47,363 nucleotides of DNA from Algoriphagus antarcticus (GTDB taxonomy: Bacteria > Bacteroidota > Bacteroidia > Cytophagales > Cyclobacteriaceae). The position numbers were made by a program, and so were the translations under genes. The stretch is taken from contig NZ_MSSW01000033.1 in the NCBI RefSeq assembly GCF_002150685.1, forward strand, positions 1-47,363, read 5' to 3'. Below, piece after piece: positions 38,795 through 47,127 of the stretch; position 1 is the first letter of the stretch; every line of letters begins with the position of its first letter. The notes under the pieces were generated by a model that saw only the letters and a list, made by a program, of their open reading frames with translations, was not told the DNA's origin and searched no databases.

Positions 38795-39150
38795 GAAATT
38801 AAACCTCAAAAGTCACTCATAAGGTGCTGAGAGACTTTGCTTTATGACTCGTCCTGAATAGACGTTACAGTCTTTAAGAATAAATTTGGATAGCATCGGG
38901 TACTGACTCGGTGCTATTTTTAGTTTTGTAGGTTATAATCTTAAAACTGCTTTGCTGGGGTTCCATTAAGAGCAGAATCCAACCATTTTTGAATTTCAAA
39001 ATAATATTAAATTAAAGCCATTCTTTATCTCATTAAGTAGATGGTTTGACTGAGAAAGAGTACTCTAGGCCGGAAATAAGACTTGACTTAGACGTGCAAG
39101 GATGTTCGTTTCAACTGGCGCTGGCATGCTTGTTGGAATTTTTTTTGGGT
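38795..39150. other. Spacer between the amidohydrolase and transketolase genes
   Basis: This holds the terminator at 38890-38921 and the transketolase leader. From 39046 a TTG-initiated extension of the transketolase frame is open, but it does not look like transketolase sequence and contains an abrupt hydrophobic stretch (QLALACLLEFFLG). I treat it as leader. Confidence 0.5.
38890..38921 (+). terminator. Probable rho-independent terminator after the amidohydrolase gene
   Basis: An 8-bp stem TAGCATCG (38891-38898) / CGGTGCTA (38909-38916), with one T-G pair, is followed by TTTTTAG. It lies about 95 bp after the amidohydrolase stop. Confidence 0.65.
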
Positions 39151-40989
39151 ATGAAAGACTTTCAACTCCTTCAGAATAAGGCAGAATTGCTACGCAAATG
39201 GAGTATGATCTCCACCTCAGAGGCAGGATCGGGCCACCCAACTTCCTGCCTTTCTGCTGCAGATTTGGTAGCAGTTTTGTTTGATAGCTATTTTCGATAT
39301 GACCTGGCAGCTCCGCTAAATCTCTACAATGACAGATTTGTCTTATCTAAAGGACATGCTTCACCTTTATTATATGCGCTTTTTGGTCTCTCAGGAGCAT
39401 TTCCTCTGGAAGAAATGAAAACACTGAGAAAATTTGGAAGTCGTTTCGAGGGACATCCCGTTCCAAAATTTGAACATGCGGAGGCAGCCACCGGATCTTT
39501 GGGTCAGGGTCTTTCGGTCGGTGCAGGATTAGCTTTGGTAGGCAAAAGAGAAAATTTAGGCAATAAAACTTATGTTTTATTGGGTGATGGTGAACTCGCA
39601 GAAGGGCAAGTTTGGGAGGCAGCTAATTTTGCCAGCTACCACAAATTGGGTAATCTAATTGCCATTTTGGACATCAACCGTCTGGCGCAGAGCGGCGAAA
39701 CTATGTTTGGTCACGAGATGCTGGAGTATGAAAATAGATTTAAGGCCTTTGGGTTTGAAGTGATCAGCATAGACGGACATGATTTAAAAGCAATTGATGC
39801 TGCATTCAAAAAGGCGATTAAAAGCGAAGACAAACCCGTGGCAATTATAGCTAATACCCTAAAAGGTAAGGGAATTTCTTTTTTGGAGGATATGGCTGGA
39901 TGGCATGGCAAAATACTAAATGCGGATCAGCTAAAAGAAGCGCTTGATGAATTGGGTGAGCTGGACGACAATTTAAGGTTTGAACTTATTTCTCCCGACA
40001 AAACAAGTACTGCTGATAATCCACAAGTCCTAACTCCTTCAAAACGCAGCTTTGATTCGAAGAAGAAATATGCGACTCGAGAGGTTTTTGGAGAAGTGTT
40101 CTCCGATCAGGGTAAGTCAAACAAAAAGATATACGGTCTTGATGCTGATGTTAAGAATTCAACTTTTACTACCGATTTCATGGATGCACATCCAGAGAGA
40201 TTTGTCGAGTGTTTTATAGCGGAACAGAATATGGTCACGGTGGCAGTTGGTTTGGCCAGATTGGGAAAAATACCTGTGGTCGCAACTTTTGCAGCTTTCT
40301 TATCCAGAACTGCAGATCAAATCCGGATGGCGCGGGTTTCAGAGGCCAACATAAAATTTGTCGGATCACATGTAGGAGTTTCGATAGGTGAGGATGGACC
40401 TTCACAGATGGGGTTGGAAGATATAGCATTATTTGGCTCCGAACCCGATGTGGTGATCTTGCAGCCGTGTGATGCGGTGTCAACTGCCAGATTAATTCCA
40501 ATTATGTTGGCTCATATAGGAATGACCTACCTAAGGACACTCAGGCCTAAAACACCTGTTCTTTACGCTGAGGAAGATAAGTTTGAGATAGGCGGATCGA
40601 AGGTTCTTAAAAAGTCCTCAAAAGATAAGCTTACCGTGGCAGCCACAGGTATCACCGTGTTTGAGGCACTAAAAGCCTGGGAAATCCTACATGAAATGGG
40701 GATTCCAATCCGGATAGTTGATTGCTACTCGATCAATCCCATAGATGCTGAAACGCTTAAAACCAGCCTTAAAGAAACAGAACTGCCAATTTTGATCACA
40801 GTGGAAGACCATTATTCCCACGGAGGAATGGGGGACTTTGCCCATGCAGCGTTGGGTAAAGTGGATCACACGTTCATCAAGATGGCAGTAAATAAAATCT
40901 CCAGATCTGGTGAAATGGATCAACTGCTAGATGATGCCGGTATAAGTGCTGGAAACATTGTTCAAAAGGTGAAGCAATGCCTTGCTTAG
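39151..40989 (+). CDS. tkt: Transketolase (thiamine diphosphate enzyme), full length
   Basis: A 612-residue cytosolic transketolase for the non-oxidative pentose phosphate pathway, transferring two-carbon ketol units between sugar phosphates. The N-terminal ThDP domain has SEAGSGHPTSCLSAADLVAV, LGQGLSVGAGLAL and the cofactor motif GDGELAEG (Asp146) ending in LDINR. The pyrimidine domain has FIAEQNMVTVAVGLARLGKI with the catalytic Glu, then RTADQIRMARVSEANIKFVG and SHVGVSIGEDGPSQMGLEDI. The C-terminal domain follows. I place the start at ATG 39151 (MKDFQLLQNKAELLRKWSMI), because family proteins begin about here. The longer TTG-initiated frame from 39046 adds 35 residues that do not fit. Unlike many bacterial pairs, both halves are in one chain. 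Confidence 0.93.
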   Translation: MKDFQLLQNKAELLRKWSMISTSEAGSGHPTSCLSAADLVAVLFDSYFRYDLAAPLNLYNDRFVLSKGHASPLLYALFGLSGAFPLEEMKTLRKFGSRFEGHPVPKFEHAEAATGSLGQGLSVGAGLALVGKRENLGNKTYVLLGDGELAEGQVWEAANFASYHKLGNLIAILDINRLAQSGETMFGHEMLEYENRFKAFGFEVISIDGHDLKAIDAAFKKAIKSEDKPVAIIANTLKGKGISFLEDMAGWHGKILNADQLKEALDELGELDDNLRFELISPDKTSTADNPQVLTPSKRSFDSKKKYATREVFGEVFSDQGKSNKKIYGLDADVKNSTFTTDFMDAHPERFVECFIAEQNMVTVAVGLARLGKIPVVATFAAFLSRTADQIRMARVSEANIKFVGSHVGVSIGEDGPSQMGLEDIALFGSEPDVVILQPCDAVSTARLIPIMLAHIGMTYLRTLRPKTPVLYAEEDKFEIGGSKVLKKSSKDKLTVAATGITVFEALKAWEILHEMGIPIRIVDCYSINPIDAETLKTSLKETELPILITVEDHYSHGGMGDFAHAALGKVDHTFIKMAVNKISRSGEMDQLLDDAGISAGNIVQKVKQCLA

Positions 40990-41354
40990 ATATATAGTTA
41001 AATATGGTTATCAGCAAGGTGGCCAGTAACCCTGTATTTCTTTGCTTTTCTGGACATAAGGCCCCTGCCCGAAAGACAGGCGGGGATGACGATTGGCCGA
41101 TGTGGCTTCGATGTGTAGGGGAATTTAATTTGATTACTGGTGCAAATGCGGTCATACTAATAATTTAATATGTTGTACGGAATCTTGAAAGTAGAAAATT
41201 TATAGGATCGAAAATCCAAAGACACATTGAATCCTGGTTTACTCCGGTCTTCGGTCATCGGTCTCCCAACCCATTAACTAAAGAGAATTCGCTTGTTGGT
41301 AGAAAAGCGTAGATACAGATAATTTAAAGTAGGATAATATAAAAAACAGAGCGT
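40990..41354. other. Spacer before the aldehyde oxidoreductase operon
   Basis: No gene is supported. It contains the GC-rich repeat-like hairpin at 41062-41085 in an otherwise AT-rich stretch, and should hold the paoA promoter. I see no clear consensus. Confidence 0.4.
41061..41091. repeat. GC-rich hairpin resembling a dispersed Bacteroidota repeat
   Basis: CCCTGCC (41063-41069) pairs with GGCGGGG (41079-41085), with one T-G pair, around CGAAAGACA, followed by ATGACGA. The string 'cctgcccgaaagacaggcgg' looks like short repeats scattered in Cytophagales genomes. Only one copy is present here, so its repetitive nature is from memory of similar genomes, not shown by this window. Confidence 0.5.
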
Positions 41355-42155
41355 ATGACCGAAATGGAAGTTTGGAATAACAAAAGAGAATTGGGTAACC
41401 TGAGCGAAGATGAAAGGAAAATTTTTGACCAGCTTGGCTTAAACGAGTCATCCCGAAGGAAATTCTTAAAAGGGATTTCTGCTACCAGTTTGAGCGTCTG
41501 GGCTGCTACTTATTTTCCTCCAGAAGTTTTTGCCAGCGCTGCAGCAGCCTTACCGGATAACCCAATCAAGTTGGTTAATGAAGTAAAAGTGAATCTTCGG
41601 ATAAATGAGTCTGTAAAGTCTCTGAATTTGGATTCACGAACAACTTTATTGGATGCTTTACGAGAAAGACTGGCACTTACAGGTACCAAAAAGGGATGTG
41701 ATCACGGGCAATGCGGTGCCTGTACAGTCCTCGTGGATGGCAAGCGTAAACTTTCCTGCCTGACACTGGCGGCCAGTTGTGAGGGCAAAGAAATTACTAC
41801 CATAGAGGGGTTGGCAGAAAACGGGGAGCTTCACGCGATTCAAAAGGCATTTTTAGAACATGATGGTTTTCAATGTGGCTATTGTACTCCAGGACAAATT
41901 TGTTCTTCGGTGGCGCTTCTGGAGGAAGCAAAGCGTGGAGAAGCAAGTTATGTGACAGATGATTTGCGAGAGATTACCAAAGATTTAACCCTTTCAGAGG
42001 AAGAAATCAGAGAACGTATGTCCGGTAATATCTGCCGGTGTGGAGCGTACAATAACATCGTACAGGCTTTTAAGGAAGTTCATTCCAGTGACGATGAAAT
42101 GCCGACCTGGGAATTTGCTACACCGGAACAGATGGAAAATGCAAAGAGCTCTTAG
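41355..42155 (+). CDS. paoA: Aldehyde oxidoreductase, 2Fe-2S subunit with Tat signal (PaoA/YagT type)
   Basis: The 266-residue small subunit of a xanthine-oxidase-family molybdoenzyme. A twin-arginine signal is seen at SSRRKFLKGISATSLSVWAA (Arg34-Arg35), so the assembled complex should be exported folded to the periplasm. The plant-type 2Fe-2S ligands are Cys115, Cys120, Cys123 and Cys135 (GCDHGQCGACTVLVDGK). The second, C-terminal 2Fe-2S site uses Cys174, Cys177, Cys227 and Cys229 (QCGYCTPGQ, NICRCG). It passes electrons from the molybdenum subunit to FAD. First gene of paoABC, followed by 46 bp before the FAD subunit. Confidence 0.93.
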   Translation: MTEMEVWNNKRELGNLSEDERKIFDQLGLNESSRRKFLKGISATSLSVWAATYFPPEVFASAAAALPDNPIKLVNEVKVNLRINESVKSLNLDSRTTLLDALRERLALTGTKKGCDHGQCGACTVLVDGKRKLSCLTLAASCEGKEITTIEGLAENGELHAIQKAFLEHDGFQCGYCTPGQICSSVALLEEAKRGEASYVTDDLREITKDLTLSEEEIRERMSGNICRCGAYNNIVQAFKEVHSSDDEMPTWEFATPEQMENAKSS

Positions 42156-42201
42156 GGCAACAAATCAATCACAATTTTTAAGACGATAACACAAACCTAC
42201 C

Positions 42202-43188
42202 ATGAGACCATTTACTTACACCGGTGCAAAAAATAAAGAACAAGCGCTTCAGAGTTACAGCCCCACTTCTCACTATCTGGGAGGAGGAACAAATCTGCTG
42301 GATTTGATGAAAGAAGATGTAGAGCGTCCTGATCAGCTGATCGAAGTGGCAAGTCTGGATTACAAGAAAATATTCCAAAACGACAAAGGTGGCTTAACCA
42401 TCGGCGGAATGCTCAGTAATTCTGAGACAGCCAATCATCCTGAAGTACGTAAGAATTATCCCTTGCTCTCCATGTCAATGCTTTCCGCAGCCACCGCACA
42501 GATCAGGAATATGGCAACCAACGGCGGGAATCTATTGCAGCGAACTCGTTGTCCTTATTTTTTCGAAGCATCAATGCCTTGCAATAAACGCGAACCGGGT
42601 TCAGGGTGTGGTGCCATAAAAGGGATGAATTCCCTCCATGCTATTTTTGGATATAGTGACAGTTGTATTGCAGTTCATCCTTCCGACATGTGTGTAGGCT
42701 TAGCAGCTTTGGGAGCTACGGTTGAAGTTCAAAAACCAGATGGATCAACGAGAATTATAGCTTTTGACGATTTTCACCGATTACCGGGAAGTCAGCCGGA
42801 AAAAGACACTAACCTGATGCCTGGAGAACTGATCACTGCGATCCATCTCGAAAGGCCGGAATTTTCAGAGCACTATTACTACCTGAAGATCCGTGAACGT
42901 TCCAGTTATGCCTTTGCATTGATTTCGGTAGCAGCAGGTTTGCAACTAAAGGGCGGAGAGATTACTAAGGCCGGATTGGCTATGGGTGGAGTTGCCCACA
43001 AGCCTTGGAAATTTAAAGAAGTTGAAAAATTTCTTGTTGGGAAAAAGCCAGATGAATCAATTTTTGAGGCGGCAGCTGAACTGGCCATGAAGGATGCGAA
43101 ACCATTCGAGGGGAATACCTATAAAGTTGAAATGGGTAAAAAAGCTATAGTTAGAGCGCTTTCCCAGGCTTACGCGAGAAAATCTTAA
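42202..43188 (+). CDS. paoB: Aldehyde oxidoreductase, FAD subunit with extra 4Fe-4S loop (PaoB/YagS type)
   Basis: A 328-residue FAD-binding subunit of the xanthine dehydrogenase medium-subunit family. The FAD loop is YLGGGTNLLDLMKEDVERP, and the second FAD contact is ATNGGNLLQRTRCPYF. A cysteine-rich insertion supplies Cys117, Cys127 (PCNKREPGSG), Cys136 and Cys155 (SCIAVHPSDM). In E. coli PaoB this loop holds a 4Fe-4S cluster, so one is expected here. The FAD C-terminal domain follows (YLKIRERSSYAFALISVAAG). It has no signal of its own and should be carried out by the Tat signal of the small subunit. It lies between the 2Fe-2S and molybdenum subunits in one operon. Confidence 0.93.
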   Translation: MRPFTYTGAKNKEQALQSYSPTSHYLGGGTNLLDLMKEDVERPDQLIEVASLDYKKIFQNDKGGLTIGGMLSNSETANHPEVRKNYPLLSMSMLSAATAQIRNMATNGGNLLQRTRCPYFFEASMPCNKREPGSGCGAIKGMNSLHAIFGYSDSCIAVHPSDMCVGLAALGATVEVQKPDGSTRIIAFDDFHRLPGSQPEKDTNLMPGELITAIHLERPEFSEHYYYLKIRERSSYAFALISVAAGLQLKGGEITKAGLAMGGVAHKPWKFKEVEKFLVGKKPDESIFEAAAELAMKDAKPFEGNTYKVEMGKKAIVRALSQAYARKS

Positions 43189-43208
43189 TCAATCTCAATA
43201 CAACCACT

Positions 43209-45383
43209 ATGAAAACTATAAAAGCATCAGGAATAGGCAAACCTATTGACAGAATTGAAGGGAGATTGAAGGTTACGGGAATGGCAAAATATGCTACAGA
43301 ATTCCCGGTGGAAAATAAAGTTTATGCACAAGCTGTAAATAGTACCATTGCAAAAGGTGAGATTGTTTCAATAGATACCTCTGAAGCAGAGAAAGCAGCT
43401 GGAGTCCTCGCCGTACTGACCCACAAGAATGCTGAAAAGCTTAAGGCTTTCGAAGAAGAGATGCCTGAATTGGGCACCACGACCATTGCACCGGTTTTAC
43501 AAAGTAACAAAGTCCATTATTACGGAGAATATGTAGGTCTTGTAGTAGCAGAAACTTTTGAGCAGGCAACCTATGCAGCTAAATTGGTAAAAGTTAAATA
43601 CAAGGAAGAAACCCCGGATATTCACCTTGATAAATCTAGAGCTAAAGCCTATAAACCTACCGAAAGTTCTGATTTCTCACGGGGAGACATGGATGCCGGG
43701 ATGGCTGCTGCCGATCAAACGTTGGAGGCGACTTACAATACACCCATTGAGCATCATCATCCTATGGAGTTGCACGCCGTGATCGCTTCCTGGAATAACG
43801 GTAAAGTATTAGCTTATACCAGTCAGCAAATGGTGGATAATTCTACCATTGTGATTTCAGACACTTTTCAGATTCCGAAAAAAGATGTGAGAGTAGTAGC
43901 TGCCTTTGTAGGTGGAGGATTTGGCTCTAAGCTAAATACTGATCGCCACGTAATTCTCGCACTGATGGCTTCCAAAAAGTTAGGCAAACCAGTTCAACTG
44001 ACGGTGACACGAAATCAAATGTTTACCAATACTGGTATGCGACAGCATAATGAGCAAAATATGCGAATAGGAGCAAAGAAAGATGGCACACTCACCGCAC
44101 TTTCTCACGAAACGCTTTCCCATACTTCAACTTTTCAGGAATATCAGGAACCCTGTGGAAATGTGTCAAAGATGCTGTACAAAGTCCCGAATAACTTAAT
44201 CAAGCATAGGCTGATTCCATTGAATTTTCAGACTCCATGTTCTATGCGTGCACCTGGAGAAGCTACGGGAAGTTTTGCTTTGGAATCAGCGATGGACGAA
44301 ATGGCTTGGAAGCTTAAAATGGACCCGATAGATTTCAGAATAAAGAATGATACACAGATAGATTTGAGCGAGGAAAGACCTTTTTCCTCCCGACTCCTAA
44401 TAGAATGCCTCCGCATAGGTGCAGAGAAATTTGGCTGGAAGGAGCGGAAGATGGAACCCCGAACCAATACCAACGGAAACTGGCTTATCGGTTATGGAGT
44501 AAGTGCTGCATCCAGAGAAGCTCCCTACAAGAAAACATCGTCAAAGGTCATAATCTCCCTTGAAGAAGGGAAAGCTATCGCAACAATCCAGATGGATGCT
44601 ACAGATATTGGCACCGGAAGTTATACTATTATCGCCCAAACTGCCTCTGAATACTTGGGCATTCCCACAGAAGATGTGACGGTAGAATTGGGAGACTCTA
44701 ATTATCCTGTGACGCCAGGGTCAGGTGGCTCATGGGGCGCGGCATCCTATTGCAACGGAGCCAGGGCAGCCTGCGAAAATGCAATTGCTGAATTGAAACG
44801 AAAGAAAAATATCCCTGAAGGGGAAGAAATTGCTTTGGCGGACCTTTTAAAGCAAAATGATCTTACAAAATTTGAGGCTGAAGGAACCGCAGAGCCATCG
44901 GAAGAATTTGAAAAGTATTCAGTATTCTCTTTCGGAGCCAACTTTTCGGAAGTTTGGGTGGATAAGGATACGGGGATGAGTCGCATCAAGCGTATGGTGA
45001 ATGTAGGTTCAGCCGGTAAAATCCTGAATCCCAAAACAGCCTATGGACAGATTATAGGTGGTTTGACAATGGGAGTGGGGATGGCTTTGACCGAGCAGAC
45101 CAAAATAGAGCCAAACTTCGGGAATTTTATAACGCGTTCATTTGCAGACTACCACGCTCCGGTCAATCTGGACATGGCTAATGTAGAGGTGATTTTCCTG
45201 CCTGAGGAAGATAAAATCGCCAATAAAATGGGAGTGAAAGGAATCGGTGAACTAGGAATCACCAGTGTGGCCGCATCAATTGCAAATGCTATTTTTAATG
45301 CAACAGGCAAGAGAATGCGTGATTTGCCCATTACCCCGGAAAAACTTATCATGGCCAAGTTGGAACCCGGAGTGGAGTCTTAG
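43209..45383 (+). CDS. paoC: Aldehyde oxidoreductase, molybdopterin-binding catalytic subunit (PaoC/YagR type)
   Basis: The 724-residue catalytic subunit binding the molybdenum cytosine dinucleotide cofactor. In order: the hammerhead domain (GKPIDRIEGRLKVTGMAKYA), the cofactor-binding glycine loop VGGGFGSKLNTDRH, SMRAPGEATGSF with Arg347 (a substrate-site arginine in PaoC), and DATDIGTGSYTIIAQTASEY and SGGSWGAASYCNGARA near the cofactor. KGIGELG near the end carries the catalytic glutamate Glu681. It probably oxidises aromatic or aliphatic aldehydes to acids in the periplasm. The insertion chaperone (PaoD/XdhC-like) is not in this window. The gene starts 20 bp after paoB. Confidence 0.94.
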   Translation: MKTIKASGIGKPIDRIEGRLKVTGMAKYATEFPVENKVYAQAVNSTIAKGEIVSIDTSEAEKAAGVLAVLTHKNAEKLKAFEEEMPELGTTTIAPVLQSNKVHYYGEYVGLVVAETFEQATYAAKLVKVKYKEETPDIHLDKSRAKAYKPTESSDFSRGDMDAGMAAADQTLEATYNTPIEHHHPMELHAVIASWNNGKVLAYTSQQMVDNSTIVISDTFQIPKKDVRVVAAFVGGGFGSKLNTDRHVILALMASKKLGKPVQLTVTRNQMFTNTGMRQHNEQNMRIGAKKDGTLTALSHETLSHTSTFQEYQEPCGNVSKMLYKVPNNLIKHRLIPLNFQTPCSMRAPGEATGSFALESAMDEMAWKLKMDPIDFRIKNDTQIDLSEERPFSSRLLIECLRIGAEKFGWKERKMEPRTNTNGNWLIGYGVSAASREAPYKKTSSKVIISLEEGKAIATIQMDATDIGTGSYTIIAQTASEYLGIPTEDVTVELGDSNYPVTPGSGGSWGAASYCNGARAACENAIAELKRKKNIPEGEEIALADLLKQNDLTKFEAEGTAEPSEEFEKYSVFSFGANFSEVWVDKDTGMSRIKRMVNVGSAGKILNPKTAYGQIIGGLTMGVGMALTEQTKIEPNFGNFITRSFADYHAPVNLDMANVEVIFLPEEDKIANKMGVKGIGELGITSVAASIANAIFNATGKRMRDLPITPEKLIMAKLEPGVES

Positions 45384-45740
45384 TATAGAAATCTTTGCGT
45401 AAAAATATTCTTGCGCTTAGAGACATTATCTTAGAATCCGTAATACATGAGAGTTAGGTTCTATTCGAATGAGAACTAAAGCATTGACTTATAAAAGTTT
45501 TTTCAGGGCGATGACTTGCTAAGAAGTACTTTTGCTTTTTGTCCCAGAATTCTTCCAAAGCTAGTCCTTGGGTGTAATGTGTCCATGAGCTTCCGGCATA
45601 CAGCCATTCACTTGCGGTTCATTATTTATTTGGTTGACTCCTAGCCTTATCTCTCCCAGGACTTGTGTGCCTGTCCTATTTCATTGTTCACTAAAACGAA
45701 ATAAATTAGGAATACGGAGGACAAGAAAATTAATTTCTAA
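45384..45740. other. Spacer after paoC, with an unassigned protein-like minus-strand stretch
   Basis: No gene is supported. On the minus strand about 60 codons (roughly 45640-45465) are open and read protein-like (EWLYAGSSWTHYTQGLALEE, then FWDKKQKYFLASHRPEKTF). There is no start, and stops lie directly upstream, so this is at most the tail of a decayed gene I cannot name. Confidence 0.35.
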
Positions 45741-46154
45741 GAAGTTGCAGAAATAAAGTTGAGCTACAGTGCCAAAATATAAACTAGTCATAGGCCAAAG
45801 GTTGATAGTTCAAGACAAGTATATGATGTCTTTGCGCAAGCATGGGATAAAAACAGCATTGAGTTTACAGAGGACTTCAAAGTGAGGACTCTATCAAGAA
45901 CAAACAGAGTCCTGGGAATAATTACTATCAGTTCTGGAGGTAAAGCGGAAGTGTAGTAGATGTCAAACCGGTCTATGCAGCTGCAATTAAGGCGAATGTC
46001 AGTTCTATCATTTTGGCATAATCATCCCTCAGGAAATCTAATGCCTTCAGAGCAAGATAAATGATTGACCCAACCCATCAAGAAAGCTGGAAATATTCTG
46101 GATATTCCAGTGGTTGATCATGTGGTTATGACCGTGGATGGGTACCTACTCTAG
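45741..46154 (+). pseudogene. RadC-family JAB/MPN-domain protein, multiply disrupted
   Basis: Pieces in different frames rebuild most of a single-domain RadC-like protein. They are EVAEIKLSYSAKI, a TAA at 45780-45782, then SSRQVYDVFAQAWDKNSIEF with RVLGIITISSGGKA. A frame change near 45950 leads to VDVKPVYAAAIKANVSSIIL. A second near 46017 leads to the metal-binding JAMM motif HNHPSGNLMPSEQD, then a TGA at 46062-46064, then IKKAGNILDIPVVDHVVMTV. The motif residues survive, but two nonsense codons and two frameshifts make it dead. Short RadC proteins of this kind are usually carried by integrative or conjugative elements in Bacteroidota, so this is probably a scar of one. Confidence 0.88.
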
Positions 46155-46284
46155 AAAGAATTATTTATTTCCAATGTTAAGTTTTTAGCCAAGGTAAAAA
46201 CTTAATATTAACATTTGAACTCAATGGTTTACATTTGCTTAACATTATATTAATAGTAGAATAAGGATAAATCAAGCTTTTGAA

Positions 46285-46686
46285 ATGGGAGAAAACAAAC
46301 AATCCAACAAGATTAATCAGGAAAAAGCAGAAACTGAAATTAAAGCTGTTACTGCTCCTGCTGAAGTTAATACGGCGGGCACAACTGATATAGAATTGAA
46401 AAGTGATATTTTAGGTGTTAAAGATAAAGTCGGGAATATATCTGATAAGGACACTGAAAAATTCACCAAGAAGAATCTTAAAGAATTAAAGAAAATGAGT
46501 GGCATAATAAAAGAAAAAGAGAAAAAGGATAAGGAGAAAAGAAAGGAAAAAGAGAAGAAAGCTAAGAAAAAAGCTCAAAAAAAGAAGAAAGAGAAAGCTA
46601 AAAAAGAAAAAGCCCAAAAGAAGTTGAAGGAAAAAAAGGCTAAGAAAAAAGCAGCTCAAAAAAGGAATAAATCAAAGAAAAAATAA
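46285..46686 (+). CDS. Lysine-rich low-complexity protein of unknown function
   Basis: A 133-residue protein. The first half is acidic to neutral (MGENKQSNKINQEKAETEIK, with Ala/Thr/Val-rich segments). From about residue 60 the sequence is almost only Lys, Glu, Ala, Gln and Arg, with repeats such as KKAKKKAQKKKKEKAKK. A long basic helix or disordered tail is likely; no signal peptide, cysteine or hydrophobic core is seen. Histone-H1-like/AlgP-like nucleic-acid-binding proteins look similar, but compositional bias alone does not prove it. The strong terminator starting 4 bp after the stop supports that this is a real gene. Upstream are about 130 bp of AT-rich DNA that should hold the promoter. 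Confidence 0.75.
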   Translation: MGENKQSNKINQEKAETEIKAVTAPAEVNTAGTTDIELKSDILGVKDKVGNISDKDTEKFTKKNLKELKKMSGIIKEKEKKDKEKRKEKEKKAKKKAQKKKKEKAKKEKAQKKLKEKKAKKKAAQKRNKSKKK

Positions 46687-46690
46687 TTTT

Positions 46691-46725
46691 AAAAAAATCG
46701 AGACTTGCAATCTCGATTTTTTTTT
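46691..46725 (+). terminator. Strong rho-independent terminator after the lysine-rich gene
   Basis: A 13-bp stem AAAAAAATCGAGA (46691-46703) / TCTCGATTTTTTT (46711-46723) with loop CTTGCAA is followed by further T residues, starting 4 bp after the stop codon. Confidence 0.9.
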
Positions 46726-47127
46726 CTTCTCAAAAAAGACCTGAATATCTTTCAAGTATTCTCATAAATTTTTGAAATCCGGGCAAAAGAATCATTTTAG
46801 CCTAATTTACTCCCTTTAATAGGAAAAACTAGTACAGAATTAAATTGAAATAGATGGGCAAATCCTGTCCTGATATATAGTTACAAAAAGCACAGACTTT
46901 TGGTATGGAAAAATATAATTAGACTATTTTTTGATTTTAGATTCCTTCTTAGAGTTGCATGAAAGATCTGTAAAAGTGCACCTATTTTCCTTTTCCTCTT
47001 TGGTCTAATTAGCTTGATTCTATAACAAAAGGCAATGGTTGAAAGCAAAGAGTCCACACTCTTGTCTTGGCATATTTATTCCGATTCTTATAGAATTCAG
47101 TGCTGTTTTAAGCCCAGATTGCAGCTA
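46726..47127. other. AT-rich spacer with no visible gene
   Basis: About 400 bp with no coding signal on either strand that I can support. It separates the terminator of the lysine-rich gene from the 3' end of the next, converging gene. Confidence 0.5.

Noticed and set aside
39046..39150. TTG start for the transketolase
   Set aside because: The added 35 residues do not match transketolase N-termini, and a good ATG with the family start lies at 39151.
46200..46284. TTTG-N19-TAGAATAAG as a Bacteroidota promoter before the lysine-rich gene
   Set aside because: Spacing is right for the -33/-7 boxes, but the downstream box deviates too much from TAnnTTTG to claim.
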